Shown here: positions 22,333 through 32,602 of the stretch, piece after piece
Layout of the letters: each line of letters starts with the position of its first letter
How positions within the stretch are numbered: position 1 is the first letter of the stretch
Origin: Echinostoma caproni
Taxonomy: Eukaryota > Platyhelminthes > Trematoda > Plagiorchiida > Echinostomatidae
Direction of reading: 5' to 3'
Assembly (NCBI GenBank): GCA_900618425.1
Contig: UZAN01039695.1
Span: 83,936-122,824, forward strand
DNA length: 38,889 bases
The notes under the pieces: generated by a model
Told to the model about the DNA's origin: nothing
Database searches by the model: none
What the model saw: only the letters and a program-made list of their open reading frames with translations
Position numbers and translations under genes: made by a program

Positions 22333-25300
22333 CTGCCAGAAAGGAAAAGAAGGGATAACAAGTTTCCATGAACCTCTCACTATGGTATTTGAATATATTT
22401 ACATGAAATCCGGGGGACAGGCACCGGAGTATCTGCCTGAGAATAGTGTTCAAAAATGTTATTTGAGCAGTTATCAAAAGCTGAAAATATCATGAAAAAA
22501 CCCAGTCTTTCATGATTGTCTCAGCTATTTTTCAGGTGTTCTGTTTAGAAAATATTTCAAATAATAAGAAAGGAATATATTCACCTTGTTTCTGCAGCCA
22601 CACTTTTGATGGGCCACTAGAAACGTGAGCATGAGGTTCAAAATTTAAGAAGGCTTGAATTTATGTTTTGTGGTTTTATCGCAATGGTTTCAATGTATAC
22701 TTATTAAGCAGTGAATAGAACAAGGATGTTTATCTCTCGGAACACTAAATGACGTAACAGTCACTGCCGCTGCTGAAAATAAGTTGATGCCAGAGCAATA
22801 CACATAGAGTATCGCTGTGATTCAAACCAAAAATCAATTGATTAGTTATCTGATACCTTTCAATCTTGTTCTACTTGCTGAATACAAGGACAAATAGCTT
22901 GCAACCATATGATGGTGGGTTGAAGTAATCAGGGTGCATCCCTTGGCTTGTTTAAACAAATTTGTGATCAACTACACTTATAATTCGCCTGTATTGAAAA
23001 TTTTAAAGTAAAATCACATGGAACTCAGGTATAGCATTTATTTTCGTTGGTCCGTAGCTGTCTGTTTAAGAGTTCATAAATCCCACGTCGCTAAAATTTG
23101 GGATTTCAGCGCAAACCTCACACTTTTATTTCCAAAACTGTTTGAAAGAACACTCGGTTTCAGACGGTCCTTAGCGCACAAGACACTGCCGTCACTCTTC
23201 CCAAAATAAACTTTTCCAATATAATAAAAACAATAAAAATACATTGAAAAAATTGAATGTTATTATTTCTTTTCATATAGAATAATGCAATATAAATCAG
23301 GATATGATGAGCAACAGAATGTATCATAGAAAACTGCCTATTCGATATTTGCAGTTCTTTTTGTATCCACACCCGTACTAGCGATTCAAAAACAAAGTCA
23401 ATAGCAATTCAAATCTTAGAATTGGTTCAATTCGGTTGTTCTTTTGTATCATCTATTGAATACTTTATTTCTTATTCGCCCATATATCAGTAAACAACAC
23501 GCATGTTTGAGTGACAATCTAAACAAGTATGCTACGAAAAATCACAGAAGTGCAATGTACTTAGATATTTATGCAATTTACTCCGGTCGTACTGCATTCA
23601 ATTTATCAATGATGGCAAAGGGTAAACACAACCCGGTATACGTTCTAACACTTTTCATTCATCCTCACTTAGGCAGTTAGACAAATCAGCTTACCGTAAA
23701 TATCATTACGATGAAGGAGTAATTAGCAAAATAATCTGTCAGTGTGACTAGCTTCTGGTCTATCAGGTAGCCGCAACCCGTCGCAATATAACTGGTAGTT
23801 TCGTTGAATTTCCGTGGGCACTGTTCCGCGCCGTCTCCGGTAGCGTCGGGTTGACAACAAACAGCAGGATATTCCGGTTCTAAATTTTCGAATAAATGGT
23901 TTCGGCGATTAAGATGATACTTCATGAATTACAAAGACACTTAAAAAGTGAAAGCGCAAAAGCATAAGTTCCTAAGCAATGCGTGGAATGAATCAGAACG
24001 ACACACTTGTGCGTTTTGTTCATATTGTTTTAATCCACTGTGATATGATTATGATCGCCGAGTGAGGTCAGAACAAATTAGACTTGAAAATTATCAATAA
24101 GCGTATCGAAGCCACCGGAACTTATTCCGGTTCTTCCATGTTTTTCATAATTATGTGCACTTTTGGACTCAGATTCTAATATTTCAGCTAACGCACAGGT
24201 GAAAATTAACCGTAGTAGTATAACTGTACACAACATCAATAAATACTGACAACCTTAATTATTCAAAATGGTTCGCTTCTGGTAAACAGTACATTCAACT
24301 GTGGTAGAATTATTTTGCAAGGACTGGCTGTTTTGGAGCACGTTAGCAGTGCGTAAATGGAACCAAGAACTTTCGGGTAAACAGTTGAAACTCTCGTTCA
24401 CGAGGTCCAGCAGAGGATGGTTGACGGCCAACAGCTTAAGAGGATGACCATACAGCAACTTAGAAGGTTTGGTTAGGAAGATTTGAAAATGTCAACCAAT
24501 GACATCATCATAAATTGGAGGATAACTTACGAGATAATTGTAGTACAAATGAACACTGATGCGAAAGCAAAGCAAATTTCATTGGCTACTGGAATGTATT
24601 GGAAAATTCCTGTTAAATAACGTCTGCTTGGGAAATAAAAATAACAAAACTTATCCCAGTGGTAGGTTTACGAATATGATACGTACACTTCATTCAACGA
24701 CTTCCAAACAGAAAGTAAAAATAAAAGGCTTAAGAACTCTGTTTGGTTTTACTATGTGTTTGTAACTGACGTAGATGAATGAGCGTAATACGGCTGACCC
24801 AAAAATCCAAGGTTTCTACCAACCCTGGTAGGCTTTTGTTAGATGATGAACTGCAACTCTATGTTCGGCCCTTCCCAATACCGACTGATTTGTGCTAGTC
24901 ATGAATTATTTTTGTACCACCTTGACGTCACGTTGGAATTCCAGTGTAATGAAATGAACATCTTTTGATCCGAATGTACACTTAGCTGTCGCGATCCCAG
25001 GTGATTTGCATCATTTCAGTGGTCCGTTTTAATGGAAAAGAATCAGCTATCCGGGCATTTACAAACGATATCAGAAAAATTACATGTCAATTGTGCAGTG
25101 AAACTCACTCTTTGACCCGTCTGTTCATTGTATGCCGTCGTTTGCATTTACGTGTATGAAAATGGGTAGTAAATAAATGTAACAGAATTAAGTCAACCTC
25201 AGGAGGTTTAATTACGAACAGCATTTCTATTTACAATACTAGCGAATGTTTTAAATGCAAACTCCAATATACATTCGCATGAAGGATAGGTTTTACACTG

Positions 25301-28300
25301 TATGATTCAAAGACAAAATTATTTGTTTTTATACCTGGCGGTTGGTAAGTCGCAAATTTGTAGCCGCTGCCTTTATAGTCGCTTCCATTGTTGTATCCAC
25401 AACATTTCCACTGAAAACAATACGAATAGAGGATGTCTTTGAGTAAAAAGGTGTAACTGATTACAAACTGAACTGAAAATATTCTCCTGCGAAGAGGAAC
25501 AGAGCATGAACAGGGACAGATGAAGGAAATATTTATTGGTCCTATAATGAGGTCATTCAATAGTTTAAAAATCTTCCTCACATTCTCTAGACTAAAGATG
25601 CTACGTGTGGGAAAATTTGTCTACAGCTTCGCTATCCCCCAAAGGTTGTGATGCAATAAAGAGTTGCAATCGAACAATGGGAAGTGCCTCTGATTAAGGA
25701 TGACCGTGCTCAAAAATCGATCTTCAAGACTCCCTTTTGTTCAACTAGAATAGAGAACTCATTGTGTCAGACGCCGCAAATGATATACCTCAAAAGGTAC
25801 GAAACAACACAGCCAGGTGTTGTGCATAAGCACAAATGTTTCCTAATCAAGTCAAATCCAATTGAATAATTTGCCGATTTAAATGAGAGCAGAGAGAGAA
25901 GCAATTCGATGAACCAAAAATTTAATCCAAGCATCAACAGGAGGAAACATTTTGCAAAATAATACTTTTAAATGAAGACGGAAATAAAATAATTCTCTTT
26001 TTTAAGAAGCATGCATCAACGTGTTGCTTACCAGTTGTGAAATCATTGATGTGAAATATGCCGTTGTTGAGTTATCCAAACTCGTATAGTTCTTGAAAGT
26101 ATCAACCATGAGTGCCTTAAAATTTCCCACAAACTGTATAAGAAAAATGTTCAAGAGAATGAACGAATAAAGTAACATACACATTGTAAACTCACATGTA
26201 TTAATTTTATTAAACTATAGCAGAATGAGACAAACAAGGCAGAGTTTGCAGCCATTTTAAGCAGCAGATAAACAGATTGTGCCATTGAATTGTTTCACCG
26301 TCATGGGAAACGAAATACAGCGCTTCAATTTACTGATTTCATGAAGGAACTGCTGCCGTGTTACACATGTGATAAGCGATATTGAATAGAAATTCGGGCA
26401 AAGCACTTACCACTTGCCTATTGATAAAGTATATTAGGACCAGTAACACGTGCATCAAGATAAGAATGCCCATCGCTGCAGCGTGCTACAATAAAATCAA
26501 ACAAGTAGAGATTATAATTTTTAACAGATCGTCCATTTTCAAGGAGAGTAGCATATTCTATTTCAGTGCTTCCCCTTTAGAGCATACGCCCGACGAGGTA
26601 CCACTCTGTTCTGAGTGAACGATTTTTTGGTTGAAGCTACTCACGGGCAAACAAATGTTTGGGGAGAACACGATCTTTGGGTAGTATACCTACACCCCGA
26701 CAATCACTAGGTGTTTTACCAAAGTAAGGCACTTATGTTGTAACAAATGGATAAAAAAGGACTATGTTTTTCAGTGGGCTCCAAAGACTTACACTTACAC
26801 ATTATTGACTTAAGACCATAGCACAGTGAAGCCTCAGAACTAAAACAACTGACGAGTCACCTTGTTGGCTTGTAGACTTTTATACTTTATGCAAGGGTTA
26901 CGAAAAAACTAGTATATATAATGTTTGTTTTCATGTTATAGCCGCTCCAACAAACCACACGATTGCCATATGTCCTCGATGAAATAAGCATTGAATATCC
27001 AAGGAGTGGAAGAACTGTTTCGTCATGTTGACGGGGATAAGACCCAATAGTTGGTCACAGGAAAACACAAGAGTCCCTAACTAGTAAACTGAATGAACCT
27101 TATTCCGTTTAAGGTGGGCTGTTCTTCTAACGGTGCTACACAAGTGGCGGACAATCCTTCCATTTTCAGATGACGGTTTAGCCCATTGCATACTGATTAT
27201 TTAAAACGTTCTCACTAAAATAATGTGTGGAAGTTTGGCACAAACTCAGATATATACAGAAGACAAATATTTACTGGCGGCAACAGTTCGGGGAATAATA
27301 ATAGCGAGTGAGATTTGGTCTGAGGTCTTTTCAAATCCCACAGGTACCACTCCAGTTTTCACAAAAAAAATTATCCTGAAAATAATCATGTCACATTTTT
27401 CATGAATAGACCCCCTCCCCCCGAAAGCGCGANNNNNNNNNNNNNNNNNNNNNNNNNNNNNNNNNNNNNNNNNNNNNNNNNNNNNNNNNNNNNNNNNNNN
27501 NNNNNNNNNNNNNNNNNNNNNNNNNNNNNNNNNNNNNNNNNNNNNNNNNNNNNNNNNNNNNNNNNNNNNNNNNNNNNNNNNNNNNNNNNNNNNNNNNNNN
27601 NNNNNNNNNNNNNNNNNNNNNNNNNNNNNNNNNNNNNNNNNNNNNNNNNNNNNNNNNNNNNNNNNNNNNNNNNNNNNNNNNNNNNNNNNNNNNNNNNNNN
27701 NNNNNNNNNNNNNNNNNNNNNNNNNNNNNNNNNNNNNNNNNNNNNNNNNNNNNNNNNNNNNNNNNNNNNNNNNNNNNNNNNNNNNNNNNNNNNNNNNNNN
27801 NNNNNNNNNNNNNNNNNNNNNNNNNNNNNNNNNNNNNNNNNNNNNNNNAAAAAAAATTAGCCTGAAAATAATCATGTCACATTTTTCATGAATATACCCC
27901 CTCCCCCCGAAAGCGCGAACAGCTCAAGAGATCAAGTTTAGCCAAGCCCGTTGATGTTCGCTTTTTAGAGGGAGCACTGTACACACCTGAAAACTCTATG
28001 TTTCCTTTAAAAAAATAAGGTTTCAGTAAGTTAATAAAAAAATCTTTTGAATGTTTTATTCACAAGATTTCAGCATCTAACCTATATTAGGTTTAAATCT
28101 AGCCGACTACTAACAAACTGCTGTTTCATAAAACATCGTTTTAGTTGAAGAAGGACATAATGTTTTCAAGGACTGTTTCCTGGCAATGTTTGTATGACTC
28201 CAGTTGTTTACTGTTGTACAGAAGACTAAAAATGACATCCGTGCTGTGCACAATATTAGCTCACTGGTCTTCCTTATAGCAAGAATTAAATCTCAACCCC

Positions 28301-31300
28301 ATGTTGAAGATGGTCATGCAAAGCAACCGAATTTTCCTGTCCTTTTCTGACCGGCATGAAAGAATAAGGCATGAATCGTATTATCTACAGGTCTAGTAAA
28401 AGACTATTAAAGATATGGGCTCAATGATACTTCTACCAGTTTTGGTTCAGTGTTATAACATCCTTGGACAGTTCAACCACCAGCGGCAGACAGGTTTTAA
28501 TGTGATTGGCGAAATAGTGTTACTACCCTGAAGTCATCACTTTGGTTGTTATCATGTGTTGTCCATTCGCAGAGGCACAACAAATTCTTGGCAATGATTC
28601 AAAGCGTCAAATGAAAGTTTGCACATCATATGTAAAGCAACTAGTTGTTTGACAGACGTATTTCTCGAATAGGGCTAGTTTTCATAATTAATGAAATGGT
28701 TCCAAACTTATTTTATTAGGCCATGAGGAACCTGAAGTTCTGTTGGCTCAGCTTTGCTACATAGTTCCAATGTCTTAGAATGGACTAGTTTCCTTCAGGG
28801 CAAAATCAGTATAACTTACATCTTCAATCGATACGTGACAGTTAAAAACTCACAAATGCTACGAGACAATTTGATACCTAATATCTTAGGACTGGAAATG
28901 GAAGTTGACATTGCGCTTTCGTCCAATGCACCCACCGCCACAAAATGCTGTAAAGATGAAAATCTTTCTTGCTTCGAAAAGTTTGGGGAAGATGGATCGG
29001 TGGGGGACGACCAATTAGGAGATCCCATAAATTATGACATCTATATCCTCTACGTTTAATTTTTTGTGAGGACAGTTATTTTACTAAAGTTGGTCATCAT
29101 GAAGAGGCAGAAAGACGATGTCGTTGCACAATGATGAAGTATTTCGCAGTCTACTGTTCCGAAGATCGAAAATGCTATTATCATTGTATTTGACTGCGTA
29201 AAGCAACTAGTGGAAAACAAATTGACCACGTTCTGTACAATAAATTTGAATTTTCCATTTTATTTAGGTTTTTTCAAATGATAATACATTGTTTGCCTAG
29301 TTAACTTTAGCGTCAGTCGATCGACCAATAATGGTTGGTAAAACAGTAGTCTAAAGATCGAGTGTTTTTAATGAAATTTATCACTCGAGTTCACTGAAGG
29401 TTCACTCGCATACCTACCACTGCTCACTTCCCCCAGGTTGGTGTATATCCCGCGTTATGGTGAATGTATTTATGGTAGTGACCACTTACCGATCATCGCT
29501 CCTAGACCACAGAATATTCTCTCCTTGAAAAACTTCATGATCACAACTCATTTGGTGCACTTTAGTTAATAAATTGAAGCTCACTCATCTCACCACTTTC
29601 AGCCCTCATGCATTTATTCCTGTATTGTATATCGTGCCTTCTCCTTTGTTGTTCTAGACAGCTGGATATATTTGAGTGACATGTAATTATCAGCAAGTCT
29701 GTGTTTAATTCAAACTCGTATTCTTATTCACTGGACTTGGGGTTTTGTTTTCTGTGCGTAATTCTGGACGTAAATGGAGTTCAAGGAGGGCTGGTGCTAC
29801 CGTGACGCTAGCGCAACTTGGATTCGCTATTCTGTTGTGACAATTCTCTACCAGCATATGAAAAATACCGGGTACTTTTATTTTTCTCCCTTTTCATGTC
29901 TGACAAACAAATGCTCTCATGCGGATGAGTCAGTTTGCCCAACTAACCCAAGCAAGAGTTGATTTAGTGTGGAATACCACGTGCATTCTTACCAGAATCA
30001 AATAAGAACCTTCCGTTGTTCAGGTGCTGGCATGGGACGGTCGGAGCAGATTATCAATGCACTGGCGTAGCTAACGATATGGTGAAGCGTCTCATCAGTG
30101 TAATTGAATTTATTCGGCCGAAAGAACCATGCCACTGTTATTAAGTTCACGATACAAAATAATCAAAAGGAACCAAAATGAAGAAGAATAGTTTTGTAAA
30201 AAATATCTCACATAATCTGCTTAACCCATCAGAATACTAGACCGTGGAACCGTCTCATGTTCTTCACGACCAAGGACAAATGTTGGAGCCATTTGGTTTG
30301 TGCGGAGAACGGCCTCATTTGTGCGAACTGTTTGCAACACATCGAAATATCACAGACTCCAGGTGCAATAATTACACTCGATTATCTCTCTTGCTCCAAA
30401 GAATTTCTGGTGATCCTGTCTTTTTGAATGAAAGGATAACAAAACCTTCTCTTCATTGTTGTCTGCGGTCTGTATATTTGTGATTTATAACTCAGATTTG
30501 GTTCATTCAGAGGTAAAAGTGACCAAACAATTTTGACTCAAACTGAGAGGAATAGTTGATTTTTGACAGACGAATTAGATTTGTCTCCTCCAAACGGTTT
30601 TAATGTGACTTATTAATATTTAGATGTAATCTGGTTTTGGGGGGTTTTGGTGATCTCTCTGTGTGACTAGTCCCGGCATTCCCATATAGATCTTTTTAGT
30701 TGTAATAAGTGATACTTGAACTCTTCTTCATCATGATACATTTACGTAAATTATTGCTACTACACTTTTCTTTCATAGCTTTCAGCAAGGATGGGCTTGA
30801 CACACTTTTACATCTGTTTCCTGGAGTTGGTCATAATTGATTAACATGGAAAATGTGAATAAACAGACACCTTGTCAAAAAAGATAGCTACCACTGCTTA
30901 CAGTTAATATCAGGTATTGTCTAAATATGAAGAGCAAATTATAATTCATATTCTTACCCCTATGAGCACTTCCGATCGACCCAATCCAACGCCAACAAAT
31001 GCCAATACCGTCGCCACGAACAGCAGCAATCCAACAAATAATGTAAGGCTGGCCATGGGATCTGATGTTTGATGACAGATAGAAATTCATCGAAAACGAT
31101 GATTACCAATATTATTTGGCATAAGTCGTAGGCAGATTTAAATTCTAGTATACAGTCATCAAAGCTGTGTTCCAGTTGGGTGGGTTTGCGGATTGCAGAT
31201 AGGAGGATGGCATGACTTCGTCATCATCATCGTCGTCATCACTTTGATCGAGGACAATCAAGAAGATGGCCCGGTTTCGCCTAGTGAGCAACTTATGTAT

Positions 31301-32578
31301 TTTTAATAATTCATCAGTATTCGGAGAAAGAATCAGTTATTCAATCAATGAGTAATCTGTTCCACCATTAAATAAGAACAGCGGTTTGTTTTCACGAAGG
31401 TACCACTTGTCTATTCTAGTTCTGCGTTATTAGGAGTGTCGCACATTCCTAAACATTTTCCGGAGTTCAGTCCTGAAACGAATTTGACTCTGTTCAGAGG
31501 GAACTCTTGGGTAAGAAATTATTGAGAAATCTTTTATGTGATAAAGTCAAACATGAATGAAATGCAGATCAATGAAACTTAAATACACCATAAAATCCAT
31601 AAGTACTTCCGTTAATAGGCAGTGGGAAACCACATACGCTAGTAGGCTGAATATGTGCTCTCCGGCGTTCTCATGTAACCTTGTCAAAATTAATTTCCTT
31701 AAAATTTACTTGGAAAACATAAAAATAGCAGTACGTTCTCGTTAATCACTTAACATAAAAAGTACATACGTAGAAGTAATTTAAGTGTAAAGCTATAAAA
31801 ATATTGTGCCCGGGGTATACAGAGTTATCTTATTTGTGACTCGTGCTCTAATGGGTTTTCATGAAGTTATCCCTTGTGTTGGTCATAATTCACACACGAA
31901 GCCCAACCTGTCAGATACCACAGAATGAACAAACTCACACAGTTGTGACCAGATCTTTCCGGCTATTTCGTTCATTGTAACTTGTGGTATGGTCAAATCT
32001 TTTGGTAGATTCGGTTTTCCGACTGCATCAAAGATTAGAGAAAATATCTGTGTGTTCCACAGAACAAACGATCCCGCTGCGATCAGTAGAATGCTGAATA
32101 TCTGGAACGAGTATTATGTGATGCATGCAGTTTAAAGAAAATGAAACAGTTAAATGGCTAAATATTTGGAGATAAAATTTTTATAGTATTCGCGAATCAT
32201 TATTCTCAACCAATTTACTGTCAAAAGGTATGCTAACGCTGCACAACACCGACCATATAACTTATTAACTTCAAGTAGCCGTTTACAGTTAGAATGTCAC
32301 TCACTCGCCCACTCATTTACACACTCACTCGCACATTTCACACTACCAATTTCCCTCCTACATTCGAGTACAGCGGACTCGATACAGTATATTATCAAGA
32401 GTTTTGCATTCTCTGATATACGGAAGAGGCAGTTGGTCCGATTATTACGTGTCACCGTTGGGTATTGGATGACGACCTCGACCGAACTTGAACATTGTAG
32501 AAAAATATTTAAACTTACGCATAGAAACACGTTGATTGTGATGAAAAATCCACTGATTATTCCTTCGCATTTAGCCAT
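22279..32578 (-). CDS. Tetraspanin, complete gene of 8 coding exons
   Basis: Four-span membrane protein of the tetraspanin family. Family members organise membrane microdomains and in flatworms are often abundant on the tegument surface. The exons are 32519-32578, 31908-32101, 30958-31048, 26411-26485, 26032-26133, 25335-25410, 23695-23879 and 22279-22332. Joined they give 278 residues, normal for the family. Membrane segments lie at about residues 9-35, 86-106, 117-136 and 254-275. The small outer loop is about 36-85 and the large loop about 137-253. The large loop has CCG at 177-179, a second Cys pair at 207-208, and Cys 220 and Cys 235, giving six cysteines. N-glycosylation sequons start at N155, N161, N182, N225 and N252. 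The turn between segments 2 and 3 has no cysteine where many tetraspanins have a palmitoylated pair. All intron phases agree. I see the motifs and splice sites directly; the tegument role is inference. Confidence 0.9.
23695..23879 (-). CDS. Tetraspanin exon 7 (rest of large loop, start of TM4)
   Basis: Two bases plus 61 codons. The acceptor is at 23880-23881 (aaaatttag) and the donor ACG|GTAAGC. It encodes the second Cys pair (AVCCQP), two further loop cysteines (EQCP and TGCGY), an NETT sequon and the start of TM4 (FIVMIFT). The split Glu codon joins exon 6 in phase. Confidence 0.9.
25335..25410 (-). CDS. Tetraspanin exon 6 (CCG motif of large loop)
   Basis: Twenty-five codons plus one base. 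The acceptor is attgttttcag and the donor CAG|GTATAA (phase 1). The peptide opens WKCCGYNNGSDY, which carries the family-defining CCG motif of the large loop and an NGS sequon. This exon was the anchor for recognising the gene. Confidence 0.9.
26032..26133 (-). CDS. Tetraspanin exon 5 (start of large outer loop)
   Basis: Thirty-four codons, phase 0 at both ends, acceptor ttcttatacag and donor GTAAGC. It encodes the amphipathic first part of the large extracellular loop up to the CCG motif. Two N-glycosylation sequons, NYT and NST, are visible. Confidence 0.87.
26411..26485 (-). CDS. Tetraspanin exon 4 (TM3)
   Basis: Exactly 25 codons, phase 0 at both ends. It follows a textbook acceptor (ttgattttattgtag) and precedes GTAAGT. 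The peptide is one hydrophobic helix, MGILILMHVLLVLIYFIN, ending in the charged RQV boundary. This matches TM3 just before the large loop. Confidence 0.88.
27363..27432 (+). repeat. Left copy of the 70-base gap-flanking repeat
   Basis: Seventy bases running from aaaaaaaattatcctg to gaaagcgcga, directly abutting the N gap. They match 27849-27918 except for two bases. Confidence 0.95.
27433..27848. other. Assembly gap (416 N)
   Basis: Run of N inside tetraspanin intron 3. ORFs reported across it are meaningless. Both flanks carry the same 70-base sequence. Confidence 0.99.
27849..27918 (+). repeat. Right copy of the 70-base gap-flanking repeat
   Basis: Begins directly after the N gap and matches 27363-27432 with two substitutions (tatcctg/tagcctg and aataga/aatata), in the same orientation. 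Confidence 0.95.
30958..31048 (-). CDS. Tetraspanin exon 3 (TM2 and cytoplasmic turn)
   Basis: One base plus 30 codons. It encodes TM2 (LTLFVGLLLFVATVLAF) and the short inner turn GRSEVLIG. The donor GGG|GTAAGA is strong (phase 0). The start rests on phase: exon 2 ends in phase 2, so the acceptor at 31049-31050 (ggccag) keeps frame. A better-looking acceptor 12 bases upstream (ends at 31061) would put the TM2 codons out of frame. The exact left edge is therefore less sure than the exon itself. Confidence 0.75.
31908..32101 (-). CDS. Tetraspanin exon 2 (rest of TM1, small outer loop)
   Basis: Sixty-four codons plus two bases. The acceptor is at 32102-32103 (cgttccag) and the donor AG|GTTGGG is at 31907-31906, leaving phase 2. 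It completes TM1 (IFSILLIAAGSFVLW) and encodes the roughly 50-residue small extracellular loop, which contains one Cys (SQLCEF). The reading frame joins exon 1 without a gap. Confidence 0.85.
32519..32578 (-). CDS. Tetraspanin exon 1 (start codon, first half of TM1)
   Basis: Twenty codons starting MAKCEG and ending FLC, followed by a consensus GTAAGT donor at 32513-32518 (phase 0). The short cytoplasmic head with a Cys at residue 4 and the hydrophobic run that follows are typical of a tetraspanin N-terminus. A strong pyrimidine-AG acceptor lies only 7 bases upstream of the ATG. Confidence 0.85.
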
Positions 32579-32582
32579 CGCT

Positions 32583-32602
32583 CATCTACAAAGATCAGAA
32601 GT
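32583..32602 (-). other. Candidate 5'-UTR or trans-splice acceptor before the tetraspanin start
   Basis: Reading the minus strand, a pyrimidine-containing tract ends in tttgtag at 32586, only 7 bases before the tetraspanin ATG. The intervening bases contain an out-of-frame ATG that would give a four-codon ORF. Such a position suits the acceptor of a 5'-UTR intron or a spliced-leader addition site, both known in flatworms. Only the sequence pattern is seen. Confidence 0.4.

Larger units (their letters stand above)
26486..30957 (-). other. Tetraspanin intron 3
   Basis: Large intron of 4472 bases between the TM2 and TM3 exons. Apart from the gap and its flanks I see no embedded gene. Overlapping ORFs on both strands at 28754-29059 and 28816-29028 are open but unrecognised, and 29774-29962 and 30244-30483 are unremarkable. 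Confidence 0.7.

Noticed and set aside
22244..22477. 77-codon minus ORF over the last tetraspanin exon
   Set aside because: The correct frame after the strong acceptor at 22333 is different and completes TM4; this ORF is a shadow.
27246..27875. Long ORFs across the N gap on both strands (209 and 152 codons)
   Set aside because: They exist only because N codons are not stops; no real sequence supports them.
28754..29059. Overlapping ORFs on both strands inside tetraspanin intron 3
   Set aside because: Both strands are open, neither is recognisable, and the position is intronic; no way to choose one as real.
30875..31090. 71-codon minus ORF over tetraspanin exon 3
   Set aside because: Its frame is not the one that encodes the TM2 hydrophobic helix and does not join neighbouring exons.
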